From Bacillota bacterium (GTDB lineage: Bacteria; Bacillota; Clostridia; Lachnospirales; Lachnospiraceae), in the NCBI GenBank assembly GCA_023393095.1, contig JAEWMT010000002.1, forward strand, positions 1-64,000: DNA of 64,000 bases, given 5' to 3'. Every line of letters begins with the position of its first letter. The stretch's first letter is position 1. A program made the translations under genes and the position numbers. Below are positions 17,888 to 27,174 of the stretch, one piece after another. The notes beneath the pieces are model-generated. The model had not been told where the DNA came from. It made no database searches and saw only the letters and a list, made by a program, of their open reading frames with translations.

Positions 17888-18670
17888 CTAAATATTACTA
17901 ATTAACTTCAAATCTGATATCAAATTATTAAGCTGAACATCCAAACTGCAATTAATTACACGCAGATCCGTTTCTATCAGGCATTGATTCTTCGTCAGGC
18001 TTGCATCCTGAATGACATCCAAGTTAACTTCCTTGCCTATTGTATTTAGAAGAATGTCCTGATGAGATATTACATAATCATAATCTTCATTAGATACTCT
18101 GATGGTATAGGAATTACTCTTATCCAGGTCCTTCATTGACTGATGAATCAAATAAAGAATAATATCCTCCTTATCCTCTACGATAACCCCGGTCATCTTT
18201 TCAACCATAGATGCAATAACCTGTGCCATCTGCGGTTCAAGAGATTGTACCATATCATCATATTCATTTTGAAGCCTTAGAGATTTCTCACTATATTCGG
18301 CATTTAATTTCTCTGCTTCACGCTTTGATTGTATCATGCCTTCTTCGTAGCCTTTTCTCTGAGCTGTCTGATAAGTTTCCTCTTTCAATCGCTCAGCTTC
18401 CTTTTTAGCTTCATCAATAATGATCTGGGCTTCCTTCTTTGCATTTTCAATAATCTCATTTGCTTTTTCTATATTTTCGGTGGCAGAGGGAATTGGATCC
18501 ACAACTACCGCCTCCAAGCCTTCAACAAAGCCCTCTTCCTTAGGTTTCTGTAAACTAAGGGTATACTGACGTCTTTCTTCTAATACTCTGTCTATTCTGA
18601 AATGTGTATCAATTGTTTTCTTAGCAAAATCATCATATCGTACGGAATAAGCCTTTATCATATTAGACAA
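17888..18670 (-). CDS. fliH: Flagellar assembly protein FliH
   Basis: FliH is the peripheral stator of the FliI ATPase. The protein has a charged helical N-terminal half with repeated Glu/Lys/Ala (about 85-155) and a C-terminal FliH/V-ATPase-E-like domain (EPQMAQVIASMVEKMTGVIV). I place the start at a TTG giving MSNMIKAYSVRYD, since GGAGGT lies ten bases upstream and SN-I-K is a common FliH start; it overlaps the fliG stop by eight bases. The next ATG (18661) has no well-spaced site. Confidence 0.88.
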   Translation of the reverse strand: MSNMIKAYSVRYDDFAKKTIDTHFRIDRVLEERRQYTLSLQKPKEEGFVEGLEAVVVDPIPSATENIEKANEIIENAKKEAQIIIDEAKKEAERLKEETYQTAQRKGYEEGMIQSKREAEKLNAEYSEKSLRLQNEYDDMVQSLEPQMAQVIASMVEKMTGVIVEDKEDIILYLIHQSMKDLDKSNSYTIRVSNEDYDYVISHQDILLNTIGKEVNLDVIQDASLTKNQCLIETDLRVINCSLDVQLNNLISDLKLISNI

Positions 18671-19679
18671 CGATCTCGTCACCTCCGCCTCTGGAAATGA
18701 TGATTTCAGAGGAATCCTCCAGCTTTCTGATAATATTAACAATCTTCTGCTGTGCTTCTTCCACATCCTTAAGACGTACCGGACCCATATAATCCATATC
18801 TTCTCTGATCATGGCCGCCAGACGCTTGGACAGGTTGTTAAAGATAACATTCTGTACTTCCTCATTTGAACCTTTCAGGGCAACAGCAAGTTCATTATTG
18901 TCAACTTCACGAAGCACTCTTTGAATTGATTTATCGTCAAGACTAAGAATATCTTCAAATACAAACATCTTTCTTCTGATTTCATCCGCAAGTTCCGGTT
19001 CCTCAATTTCCAGCGTTTCCATAATATGTTTTTCTGTTCCGCGGTCAACTGTATTCAGGATTTCTACGATAGAATCTACACCGCCGACAATTGTGTAATC
19101 TTGATTTACCAAGGATGCAAGCTTTCGCTCCAAAACCTTTTCCACTTCTTTGATTACATCCGGCGAGGTACGATCCATTTGTGCTATACGTCTTGCAACA
19201 TCAGCCTGTTTATCGGGTGCCAATGATGAAATGATCGTAGAAGCCTGTCCCGGTGAAAGATAGGACAATATCAAAGCAATCGTCTGAGGATGTTCATCCT
19301 GGATGAAGTTCAGTAACTGGGATGCATCCGTCTTTCTTACGAATTCAAACGGGCGTACCTGAAGGGAAGCTGTCAGCTTGCCGATGACATCCTTCGCCTT
19401 ATCAGCTCCAAGAGCCTTCTCTAAAAGTTCCTTTGCATATGTAATACCGCCCTCTGCAATGTACTGCTGTGCCAGACAGATTTCATAAAACTCATCCATT
19501 ACCTGATCTTTCATAGCCGGAGAAATACTCCTTGTATTCGCAATCTCAAGGGTCATTGTCTCAATTTCTTCTTCCTTAAGATGCTTAAAAATACTTGCAG
19601 AGCGTTCCGGTCCTAAGGAGATCAAAAGTACAGCTGCTTTTTGAATACCAGTAATATCTCCACTTCCTGATTTCGCCAT
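18663..19679 (-). CDS. fliG: Flagellar motor switch protein FliG
   Basis: FliG is the rotor protein that contacts MotA and sits on the MS ring. The 338-residue protein has the three-domain FliG fold. The EHPQTIAL motif (DEHPQTIALILSYL) and the charged C-terminal torque helix (LDDKSIQRVLREVDNNELAVALKG) are both present. Length is normal. A GGGGG-type site precedes the ATG. Confidence 0.97.
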   Translation of the reverse strand: MAKSGSGDITGIQKAAVLLISLGPERSASIFKHLKEEEIETMTLEIANTRSISPAMKDQVMDEFYEICLAQQYIAEGGITYAKELLEKALGADKAKDVIGKLTASLQVRPFEFVRKTDASQLLNFIQDEHPQTIALILSYLSPGQASTIISSLAPDKQADVARRIAQMDRTSPDVIKEVEKVLERKLASLVNQDYTIVGGVDSIVEILNTVDRGTEKHIMETLEIEEPELADEIRRKMFVFEDILSLDDKSIQRVLREVDNNELAVALKGSNEEVQNVIFNNLSKRLAAMIREDMDYMGPVRLKDVEEAQQKIVNIIRKLEDSSEIIISRGGGDEIVV

Positions 19680-19710
19680 AATTACCCCCTAATGCCACTC
19701 TACGGCAATT

Positions 19711-21312
19711 TTATTCCCAGTCTTCATTAAACCAGTTACGCAATAATTGTGCGACTGCCTCCGGTTTTTCATCAACAAATTTCTCTATCATTCTACGAAC
19801 CTCTGATACCTCGTTAAATTCAATATCTTCAATCGTCTGATTTTCTTTCGTTGTTGCAAGTAGCTGTTCCACAGATAATTCAGGTTCCAGCTCGGTAACT
19901 TCAACCGGCTTAACGCCTTTAAATACAACAAACAGAAGTAGTCCTACAATCAAAACAGCTAGAGCAATCATCAGTAAGTTTGTCCAGTTTATTGCTGCTT
20001 TCTCTTTAGGAATAAAATTAGTTCTTTCAACAGCAGTAATCGTAATTCTGTCAGTCGGTATGCCTGTTGCATTCGAAACCTGTGCATACATTTGATTATC
20101 AACTTGAAGTGGTTTCGTACCGTTATGTGCCAGCACATAGGCATCAAAGGTTGTTCCTTTTAATGCTCCGCTCTTTTGCAGCTGATCCTGTGTAATATCC
20201 GTATTTTTAATCAGAACAATAGAAACATTGGATTGTTCCGGTACTACAGCCCCAACCCCATATTCTGTATTCTTAACGCGTTCATTCGGCTGGTAATCAT
20301 ATTCCTGACTATCCGTCTTGCTCTCGGAGGAGGAAGGATTAGCGTTTTCATAAGATGTTCCTCCATCATTGGATGAAGTGCCCGGAACTCCGCCGGCAGC
20401 TCCGTTTGTAGTGGTCGATTTATCTGTTTTACTGTGGGTGTATAATCCCTGATCCATCCCCTCAGGTGCAGTGTATTCCTTATATAATTCTGTAACCTTG
20501 TCATCGTTTAATTTAAGGTGTGGTACGATTTCAGCATCATTAAAATCGGCGGCTTTCACCAAAATCATATAAAGATTATTAGCGATTGTATTTTGAAGCT
20601 TCTGTTCATAATCCGCCTTATCGGTTACAGTACCAGTATACAAGTCTTCTTTTCCACTGTATAAAAGATTGCCATATTGATCCGTAATCCTTATCTTTTT
20701 CGCGTCTTCATTACCGATTGAGGAAGCGACATACTCGGCAATGGTATTTGCCGAACCCTTCTTGAAGTCTTTATTAATTTTAAGCCTAACACTTGCAGGG
20801 ATGTCCATACCTTCTGTTAAAATACTTGCATCATCACCGTCAGGCTTGTAATTAACAGTGGCATCCTCGACACCTTCAATCTCCTTTAACTCATTTCCAA
20901 TTCTAATCTGTTGAAAATAATTATTTTTAACTTTCTTATCCGCATTAGTCGTTTCAATGCTATTCTTAAGCACATCCTTCAATGTCAGCTCATCTGTTGC
21001 TATATTTTCATCAGTCAAAAGAAGGACTGCTTTGTCAATTTTTTTACTGTCAACTTTAATTTCTAAAGTTTCTCTATTGAATTTATTAGGTATATTATTT
21101 GATTCCAGTATCTCAGTGACCTGCTTGACTTCTTTTAAATCTTTACCGGTCGTAAGATACGTATAATCTACCCTATTCATTAGAAAAACCAGCAATATCA
21201 ATGCAAGAATAACAACGCAGACCGCACTTATAATCAGTGTTTTTTGCTTTTTCGTAAATTTATTCCACATCTCTAATAACTGTTTTCCGAGTTTCTTTAA
21301 TCGTTCCGCCAT
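19711..21312 (-). CDS. fliF: Flagellar MS-ring protein FliF
   Basis: FliF builds the membrane-embedded MS ring. The 533-residue protein has an N-terminal membrane helix (about 24-45), ring-building motifs, a Ser/Thr/Gly/Asn-rich periplasmic linker (about 285-345), a second helix near 445-465 (NLLMIALAVLIVGLLLFVVF), and a C-terminal FliG-binding tail ending LLRNWFNEDWE. AGGAGC nine bases upstream supports the ATG. Confidence 0.96.
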   Translation of the reverse strand: MAERLKKLGKQLLEMWNKFTKKQKTLIISAVCVVILALILLVFLMNRVDYTYLTTGKDLKEVKQVTEILESNNIPNKFNRETLEIKVDSKKIDKAVLLLTDENIATDELTLKDVLKNSIETTNADKKVKNNYFQQIRIGNELKEIEGVEDATVNYKPDGDDASILTEGMDIPASVRLKINKDFKKGSANTIAEYVASSIGNEDAKKIRITDQYGNLLYSGKEDLYTGTVTDKADYEQKLQNTIANNLYMILVKAADFNDAEIVPHLKLNDDKVTELYKEYTAPEGMDQGLYTHSKTDKSTTTNGAAGGVPGTSSNDGGTSYENANPSSSESKTDSQEYDYQPNERVKNTEYGVGAVVPEQSNVSIVLIKNTDITQDQLQKSGALKGTTFDAYVLAHNGTKPLQVDNQMYAQVSNATGIPTDRITITAVERTNFIPKEKAAINWTNLLMIALAVLIVGLLLFVVFKGVKPVEVTELEPELSVEQLLATTKENQTIEDIEFNEVSEVRRMIEKFVDEKPEAVAQLLRNWFNEDWE

Positions 21313-21357
21313 TATCCTATGCTCCTATGCATATATTTGCTTTATATTTGATCCGCA

Positions 21358-21666
21358 TTAGAACTGAAGATTCATTATTTCCTTATAAGCATCCATCACA
21401 CTGTTACGAACTGCTATTGTATATTGCAAAGACAAGTTCGCTTTCTGTTGTGCAACCATAAGATCGGTCGGATTATCCAAAAGTCCTTGGGAATAGGCTG
21501 TTTCTGCCTCCTGCGCTGCATTGTTGTATCCATTGGTTTCCTTCACCATATTAACAGCTGCCTTAAAGATATCATCAAAGGAAGTGTTATTGCTTTCAGA
21601 AGCTTTCGTTGCTAAATTTCCATATTGACTGACATTTGCCAGTTTACTGATAGAAGATATGTCCAT
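21358..21666 (-). CDS. fliE: Flagellar hook-basal body complex protein FliE
   Basis: FliE links the MS ring to the rod. The 102-residue protein ends with ADLMVAQQ-like NPTDLMVAQQKANLSLQYTIAVRN, followed by DAYKEIMNLQF, the conserved FliE C-terminus. It follows flgC by 17 bp. Confidence 0.95.
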   Translation of the reverse strand: MDISSISKLANVSQYGNLATKASESNNTSFDDIFKAAVNMVKETNGYNNAAQEAETAYSQGLLDNPTDLMVAQQKANLSLQYTIAVRNSVMDAYKEIMNLQF

Positions 21667-21683
21667 TTCCTACCCCCTTAATA

Positions 21684-22124
21684 TTATTTACCTATCTCTA
21701 AAGCCTTAAGAGCCATGTTCTTGGTAGCATTAAAAGCTGTAACATTAGCTTCATAAGAACGCGATGCATCAATCATATCCGTCATTTCCTGTACTACATT
21801 TACATTAGGATATGTTACATATCCATCTTCATCCGCATCTGGATGTGACGGGTCATACACCTTACGCATAGCTGTTTTATCATCGTCAAAAATCTTAGTA
21901 ACCTTGACACCGCTGCCATTTCCTTTTACCTCATCTCCTAAGATTTCACCAAACGATTTTGATGTTCCTTTCTCGGAGAAAATAACCATTTTTCTTTGAT
22001 AAGGATTACCCTTTGCATCACGCGTTGTATTAACATTTGCTATATTCTGCGATATAATATCCAGTCTTAATCTTTGGGCTGTCATTCCGCTGGCACTAAT
22101 ATTCAGGCCGTTCAACATTGACAT
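21684..22124 (-). CDS. flgC: Flagellar basal-body rod protein FlgC
   Basis: FlgC is a proximal rod subunit. The 146-residue protein starts MLNGLNISASGMTAQRLRLD with ISQNIANVNTT and ends with VVQEMTDMIDASRSYEANVT, then a short helix. These are the paired rod N- and C-terminal helices. AGGAGG precedes the ATG. Confidence 0.96.
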   Translation of the reverse strand: MSMLNGLNISASGMTAQRLRLDIISQNIANVNTTRDAKGNPYQRKMVIFSEKGTSKSFGEILGDEVKGNGSGVKVTKIFDDDKTAMRKVYDPSHPDADEDGYVTYPNVNVVQEMTDMIDASRSYEANVTAFNATKNMALKALEIGK

Positions 22125-22211
22125 AATTTACCCCTCCTATGTCCCTTTACAATTTTTATCTATTGTCAACATCCCTGTTATCTATGTACTCCTCTTTCTT
22201 ATTACGGTCTG

Positions 22212-22601
22212 TTATTTTGCAGATAAAACAGACTTCATTCTGTTAAATTCCTGAGTCATTGAATCTAATAGAGTATAATAACGAATCTGATTATCTGCCA
22301 GAAATGCATGTTCTGTATCAGGATCTACATTATTACCATCCAGTCGGTAGCTTAGTGATGAATTATCTGTATAAATCCTCGGTTTTAAGGAACCAAGATC
22401 AATAGCCGCTACACGTTCATTCAGGGATTCTTCTCCGGAAAGTGCAGAATTCAGATAAGATTCAAACTGAACATCTTTTCTTTTGTAGTTAGGTGTATCA
22501 ACATTTGCAATATTATTTGCTATAACGTTATTTCTTGCTAAACTGGCATTTGCCGCCGAATTTAGTACATTAATGTAATTAAATGCGTTAGACCCTATCA
22601 T
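22212..22601 (-). CDS. flgB: Flagellar basal-body rod protein FlgB
   Basis: FlgB is a proximal rod subunit and the first gene of this operon. The 129-residue protein contains VIANNIANVDTPNYKRKDVQ and ends with the helix IRYYTLLDSMTQEFNRMKSV. The ATG at 22601 has AAAGGAG seven to eight bases upstream; an in-frame ATG six codons earlier overlaps that site and is unlikely to be used. Confidence 0.94.
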   Translation of the reverse strand: MIGSNAFNYINVLNSAANASLARNNVIANNIANVDTPNYKRKDVQFESYLNSALSGEESLNERVAAIDLGSLKPRIYTDNSSLSYRLDGNNVDPDTEHAFLADNQIRYYTLLDSMTQEFNRMKSVLSAK

Positions 22602-22682
22602 TGTTACACTCCTTTCCATTTATTATTAATTATAATAAATATTTCAAAAAACACAAGATATAATTAAAAAATTAGTATAATA

Positions 22683-22711
22683 ATACTAAACCTTGTATGA
22701 TTATGTAGCAA
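22683..22711 (-). promoter_or_regulatory. Candidate promoter of the flagellar operon
   Basis: TTGCTA (22706-22711) and TAGTAT (22683-22688) are separated by 17 bp, about 80 bp upstream of flgB and downstream of the codY terminator. The -10 lies inside an inverted repeat with 7-bp arms (22672-22689). No motility-sigma-type GCCGATAA box was seen, so the operon may be read by the housekeeping sigma factor. Match to consensus is only moderate. Confidence 0.4.
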
Positions 22712-22769
22712 ATTAGAGAATATTGCCATCGAATAATATACTTATCCCCAATTAAAAGCATTGTTAATA

Positions 22770-22776
22770 TTCGACA
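22770..22776 (-). promoter_or_regulatory. Perfect Spo0A box upstream of the flagellar operon
   Basis: TGTCGAA, the canonical 0A box, reads on the minus strand between the codY terminator and flgB, about 60 bp upstream of the candidate -35. It would let phosphorylated Spo0A control motility genes as cells commit to sporulation. A 7-mer can occur by chance, but the intergenic position is suggestive. Confidence 0.5.
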
Positions 22777-22810
22777 TTTTCTACAAATTTCTGTTATTAA
22801 ATCAATTGCA

Positions 22811-22854
22811 AAATAAAAAGGACCTATGAGATTACTTTTCCCACAAATCCTTTT
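22811..22854 (-). terminator. Rho-independent terminator of codY
   Basis: The codY transcript can form a stem of about 16 pairs with a few G-U wobbles between 22839-22854 and 22816-22831 with a 7-base loop, then a T-rich run. It separates codY from the flagellar operon. Confidence 0.75.
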
Positions 22855-22873
22855 GCGTTCTATACTCCTAATA

Positions 22874-23647
22874 TTAATTATTATTAATTTTCTTAAGTTC
22901 ATCAAACACTACATCATTCAAAACTCTGATATAGGTGCCCTTCATTCCGGACGAACGTGACTCAATCACACCGGCGCTTTCAAATTTACGAAGGGCATTA
23001 ACAATTACGGACCTGGTAATGCCTACCCGGTCAGCTATTTTACTGGCAACCAGAATTCCTTCATTTCCATGCAGCTCTTCAAAAATGTGAGTAATCGCTT
23101 CCAGTTCTGAGAAAGATAATGTTCCGATTGCTGATTTGACAATCTGAACCTTTCTACTCTCTTCTGCATTTTCCTCGTTGACGGATCTCATCATTTCTAA
23201 TCCAACAACAGTTGTTCCATATTCACTCAGGATAATATCATCTAGGGTATACTGAGATCCTTTCTTATATAGGAATAGAGTTCCGAGCCTCTCTCCTGCA
23301 ATATCGATTGGTGTTATAATTGCCTGATAGTTGTCAACATTGTCAAATTCAAATCCCAAAGTTCTTAGATTAACATTCTCCTTTGTTGATAAAATATTCA
23401 GAAGTCTCTCATTGAGTAAGCTGTCAATATGTCTTCCGACTGCATCCTTAATCAGTTCTTTAATTTCCTCAATATCATTTCTATTCTTAACACCAAGAAC
23501 CTTTCCTTTACGGCTGATGACCAATACGTTTGATTCAAGTATTTCACTTAGGATAACACAGATGTCATTAAACACTACCTTATGCGAGTTATTATTATGC
23601 AATAGGTTATTAATCTTTCTGGTTTTATCCAGCAACTGTACGCTCAT
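22874..23647 (-). CDS. codY: GTP- and branched-chain amino acid-sensing repressor CodY
   Basis: CodY is the nutritional global regulator of low-GC Gram-positives. The 257-residue protein starts MSVQLLDKTRKINNLL, has a GAF sensor domain for Ile/Leu/Val, and a C-terminal winged helix (ASKIADRVGITRSVIVNALR and FESAGVIESRSSGMKGTYI) that is highly conserved. GGGAGG upstream fixes this ATG rather than one twelve codons earlier. It lies between topA and flgB, as in Bacillus, but without clpQ/clpY (hslUV). Confidence 0.97.
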   Translation of the reverse strand: MSVQLLDKTRKINNLLHNNNSHKVVFNDICVILSEILESNVLVISRKGKVLGVKNRNDIEEIKELIKDAVGRHIDSLLNERLLNILSTKENVNLRTLGFEFDNVDNYQAIITPIDIAGERLGTLFLYKKGSQYTLDDIILSEYGTTVVGLEMMRSVNEENAEESRKVQIVKSAIGTLSFSELEAITHIFEELHGNEGILVASKIADRVGITRSVIVNALRKFESAGVIESRSSGMKGTYIRVLNDVVFDELKKINNN

Positions 23648-23700
23648 GTTATGGTTCCTCCCAGTTTTCTTTGTTCTCCCCAACCGATTTCCCCAAAAAA

Positions 23701-23782
23701 ATAATATGTGATAATGGAAGATAGTAATACATTAGTAATTATTAACCAATTGTATTACCTTTTCAATTTTATCACATATTAT
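23701..23782. repeat. Nested inverted repeat over the codY promoter and leader
   Basis: A perfect 14-bp inverted repeat (ATAATATGTGATAA at 23701-23714, its complement at 23769-23782) encloses a second 8-bp one (GTAATACA at 23724-23731, complement at 23751-23758), both centred on about 23741. The right outer arm overlaps the candidate -10 of codY; the inner pair lies in the leader RNA. Confidence 0.75.
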
Positions 23783-23794
23783 TTTTAAAAACAA
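23766..23794 (-). promoter_or_regulatory. Candidate codY promoter
   Basis: TTGTTT (23789-23794), a 17-bp spacer and TAAAAT (23766-23771), with TG-type extension upstream of the -10, lie about 120 bp before the codY start. This fits a housekeeping promoter and predicts a leader of about 110 bases. Confidence 0.6.
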
Positions 23795-23887
23795 TAGTCT
23801 TTTCTTTGATTTTACATATATTATTAGATAATTGTAGCTAATTTAGCCTATTTTTTGTGTTTTGTATAATAAAATTTAAAAATTATT

Positions 23888-25945
23888 TTACTTTACATTA
23901 CTGGCAACATAACCACATTTTTCATCCTCGCAAACCAGCTTATTTCCTTTTTCTAATAGAACGCCTCCGCATTTTTCACAACGGATATTGGAAGGCTTTT
24001 GCCATGTCATAAATGTACAATCCGGATTTCCGGCACATCCATAATACCTTCTTCCTTTCTTGGTCTTACGAATTACAATATCATTTCCACAAAGAGGACA
24101 AGGTACACCTATTTTCTCAAGATAAGGTTTTGTATTCTTACAATCCGGAAAACCAGGGCAAGCAAGGAATTTACCATGGGGTCCGTACTTTACCACCATA
24201 TTTCTGCCGCATAATTCACAGATTTCTTCCGAGACTTCATCCTCAATCTGTATCTTTTCTAGCTTGGTCTGGGCATTCACTACCGCTTCTTCCAAATCCG
24301 GATAAAAGTTACTGACCACAGTCTTCCAGTTAACTGTTCCATCTTCTACACAGTCAAGCAGCGATTCTAGGTTGGCCGTAAAATTTACATCTACAATACT
24401 TGAAAATGCACACTTCATAATACTATTTACTGCTTCGCCAAGCTCTGTTACATATAAGTTCTTATTTTCCTTGGCAATATAACGTCGTGCAATAATTGTT
24501 GTTATCGTCGGTGAATAAGTACTAGGTCTTCCGATTCCTAACTCTTCAAGGGTCTTAACCAGGGAAGCTTCTGTATAATGAGCCGGAGGTTGTGTAAAAT
24601 GCTGGCTTTTATTAAGCTGCAACAGCTCCAGTCTGTCACCTTCCTTCAGTGCTTCAAAGTTGACTGCGCTTTCTACTTCCTCTTCCTCGGGCGTATATAC
24701 ACTCATAAAACCTTCAAAAACCAGATTTGAAGTAGAAGCCGAAAAGCGGTTGCCATTACCGTCTATCTTAATTGTCGTAGTCTCATATTTGGCTGGCTGC
24801 ATTCTACTAGCAATAAATCTCTTCCAAATCAGTTGATACAATCTATATTGATCTCTGCTCATGGATTCTTTAATTTCATTTGGAGTAAGCTCCACATAGG
24901 TAGGTCGGATTGCTTCATGAGCATCCTGAATTTTCTTACCTGAACGACCTTGGTTTTCTTCTAAAGCGACAAAATCATCTCCAAATTTGTCTTTAATAAA
25001 CTGCTTTGCTGCCTGATCTGCTTCATCACTGATACGAACCGAATCGGTACGAAGGTAAGTGATCAGACCTATCATACCATGCCCCTTTACCTCGACACCT
25101 TCATAAAGCTGCTGCGCAAGCTTCATTGTCTTCTGAGTGGAATAGTTTAGAGACTTTGCTGATTCCTGCTGTAAAGTACTGGTAGTGAATGGAAGGGGAG
25201 CTTTTCGAATGCGTTCACTTCTCTTAATTTCCTTTACAATAAAGTCCGCATTTACTAATTTTTTTAATATTTCATTCATTTCTGCTTCCGAATGAATTTC
25301 CTTCTTGGAAGTGTTTAGTTTCGCAATAAGCGGTTTTTTCTTATTCTTAAGGTTAAACTCAGCTTCCAGGTTCCAGTATTCCTCAGGAACAAATGCATTA
25401 ATTTCATCTTCTCTATCACAGATGATTCGAAGTGCCACAGACTGAACCCTACCTGCACTTAATCCTCTTTTTATCTTAGCCCATAAAAGCGGACTTATCT
25501 TATATCCTACCATACGATCCAGAATTCTTCTTGCCTGCTGAGCATTGACCAAGCCCATGTCAATATCTCTAGCCTGTTTGATAGAAGATTTGACAGCATT
25601 TTTGGTAATTTCATTAAATGTTATTCTGCTGGAATCCTTATCCTGTAGCTTTAAGGTCTGTGCCAGATGCCAGGAAATTGCTTCTCCTTCACGATCCGGG
25701 TCAGTTGCAAGATATACTTTGTCTGCTTTTTTTACTTCCTTTCGCAGCTTCGCAAGTAGATCTCCTTTTCCTCTTATTGTAATATATTTCGGTTCAAAAT
25801 CATGATCTATATCGATACCCATCTGACTCTTCGGCAAATCTCGTACGTGTCCGTTTGACGCTAAAACTTCATAATTCGTACCCAGAAACTTCTTAATTGT
25901 TTTTGCCTTTGCCGGAGATTCTACTATTACAAGATATCTTGGCAT
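23888..25945 (-). CDS. topA: DNA topoisomerase I
   Basis: TopA relaxes negative supercoils. The 685-residue protein has the Toprim domain (VIVESPAKAKTI at the start, TDPDREGEA at 81-89), the catalytic tyrosine Y297 in ITYLRTDSVRIS, and three C-terminal zinc-ribbon segments (CELCG…C…C, CPLCG…C…C, CEKCG…C…C). The second ends CAGNPDC. Length is normal. It follows dprA by 47 bp in the comM-dprA-topA order. Confidence 0.98.
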   Translation of the reverse strand: MPRYLVIVESPAKAKTIKKFLGTNYEVLASNGHVRDLPKSQMGIDIDHDFEPKYITIRGKGDLLAKLRKEVKKADKVYLATDPDREGEAISWHLAQTLKLQDKDSSRITFNEITKNAVKSSIKQARDIDMGLVNAQQARRILDRMVGYKISPLLWAKIKRGLSAGRVQSVALRIICDREDEINAFVPEEYWNLEAEFNLKNKKKPLIAKLNTSKKEIHSEAEMNEILKKLVNADFIVKEIKRSERIRKAPLPFTTSTLQQESAKSLNYSTQKTMKLAQQLYEGVEVKGHGMIGLITYLRTDSVRISDEADQAAKQFIKDKFGDDFVALEENQGRSGKKIQDAHEAIRPTYVELTPNEIKESMSRDQYRLYQLIWKRFIASRMQPAKYETTTIKIDGNGNRFSASTSNLVFEGFMSVYTPEEEEVESAVNFEALKEGDRLELLQLNKSQHFTQPPAHYTEASLVKTLEELGIGRPSTYSPTITTIIARRYIAKENKNLYVTELGEAVNSIMKCAFSSIVDVNFTANLESLLDCVEDGTVNWKTVVSNFYPDLEEAVVNAQTKLEKIQIEDEVSEEICELCGRNMVVKYGPHGKFLACPGFPDCKNTKPYLEKIGVPCPLCGNDIVIRKTKKGRRYYGCAGNPDCTFMTWQKPSNIRCEKCGGVLLEKGNKLVCEDEKCGYVASNVK

Positions 25946-25992
25946 ACTGATGTTCCCTCATTTCTATGTGTAAATGATTTGCTTGCCGGATA

Positions 25993-27114
25993 TTAAAATA
26001 TATTGATATCCCGAGCTATATAATAATTCTTACTTGTTTGTTGCACCAACCCCCGTAGCTCTAAAAGTAAAAGCTGTTCTGACAGTAAATCAATTGCAAG
26101 TCCAGTCTGAATGGCTATTTCCTCAAAATGCTTCGGTTGTAAACTTAAACAAGCATACACTATTTTCCCATTCGTTTCAAGAATTAAATTATTTTTTTTC
26201 ATTTCATCCATAGTTTGTTCATAATTTGGTAAGAAATCTTCCAGAATATCCTTCGGAGTCGTAACTAATTTTGCCCCCATTTTAATCAAATTATTACAAC
26301 CACAGCTCAACTTATCCGTTATTCGTCCGGGAATCGCATAAATATCCTTTCCTTGTTCAAGTCCCATATCTACTGTTATCAATGAGCCGCTCTTTTCTCT
26401 GGCTTCAATAACCAGAATACCTTCACTCAAGCCACTGATAATACGGTTTCTCATTGGAAAATGACCCGATAAGGGTTTTATTCCTGGAGCATATTCTGAG
26501 ATAATCCCTCCATCTTTTTGTAATTCCATATACAAATTAATATTTTCCTTTGGATAACAAATATCAATTCCACATCCCATGATACCGTAAGTAATACCGC
26601 CAGAACTCAGAGCTCCCTCATGTGCATAGGAATCCACTCCTCTGGCAAGGCCACTTACAATACTAATACCTTCCTTCGCAACATTTGATACGATATGTTT
26701 TGCTACCTCTCTCCCGTAGGACGAGCATTCCCTGGCACCAACCACTGCCAATATTTTTTCATCCTCTTTTGGAAGTCTTCCCTTTACATACAAACCAAAT
26801 GGTGCATCATATATATTACGAAGCTTACCTGGATAATGTTCATCCTCCCTTGAAACAAAGTATATGCCGTTTTTCTTAAGTTTAGCATAAGCATTATGTA
26901 TATTTTCCTCATCTTTGCTGCGATCGATAGCATCCAGATCTGTTTTGATGAATTTAACTTCTGCATTAGATGACTGAATGAATTTCTTAAGTTCATCTTT
27001 AGAAGCCCTAAAAATTTCCTCAGCACATCCAAAATACTGTAATAAGCTCTCTATTTTTCGGTTACCAATATTATGAATATTGGCAAGCCAGTAATTATAT
27101 TCTTCCTTTGTCAT
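25993..27114 (-). CDS. dprA: DNA-processing protein DprA
   Basis: DprA binds incoming single-stranded DNA during transformation and loads RecA. The 373-residue protein has an N-terminal helical domain and the Rossmann-like DprA core with VVGARECSSYGREVA, SGLARGVDSYAHEGAL and GCGIDICYP. A C-terminal winged helix completes it (ETNGKIVYACLSLQP onward). AAAGGGG precedes the ATG. Neighbouring comM-type and topA genes are its usual partners. Confidence 0.95.
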   Translation of the reverse strand: MTKEEYNYWLANIHNIGNRKIESLLQYFGCAEEIFRASKDELKKFIQSSNAEVKFIKTDLDAIDRSKDEENIHNAYAKLKKNGIYFVSREDEHYPGKLRNIYDAPFGLYVKGRLPKEDEKILAVVGARECSSYGREVAKHIVSNVAKEGISIVSGLARGVDSYAHEGALSSGGITYGIMGCGIDICYPKENINLYMELQKDGGIISEYAPGIKPLSGHFPMRNRIISGLSEGILVIEAREKSGSLITVDMGLEQGKDIYAIPGRITDKLSCGCNNLIKMGAKLVTTPKDILEDFLPNYEQTMDEMKKNNLILETNGKIVYACLSLQPKHFEEIAIQTGLAIDLLSEQLLLLELRGLVQQTSKNYYIARDINIF

Positions 27115-27145
27115 TGAAACCCCTTTCGTAAATCTTGTTATACTT

Positions 27146-27169
27146 GGTTTGGGTTATGACAACCAAACC
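27146..27169. repeat. Short GGTTTGG palindrome between comM and dprA
   Basis: GGTTTGG and its complement CCAAACC flank a ten-base centre containing TTATGACA. Read on the minus strand, the left half GGTTTGGTTGTCATA closely matches one end of the larger inverted repeat at 29319-29373, so it looks like a miniature member of the same family. It fills the 60-bp comM-dprA gap and would form a hairpin in the operon RNA. Confidence 0.6.
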
Positions 27170-27174
27170 ATGAT

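Noticed and set aside
20244..20504. 86-codon frame within fliF
   Set aside because: It is an alternative-frame shadow of the Ser/Thr/Asn-rich linker of fliF.
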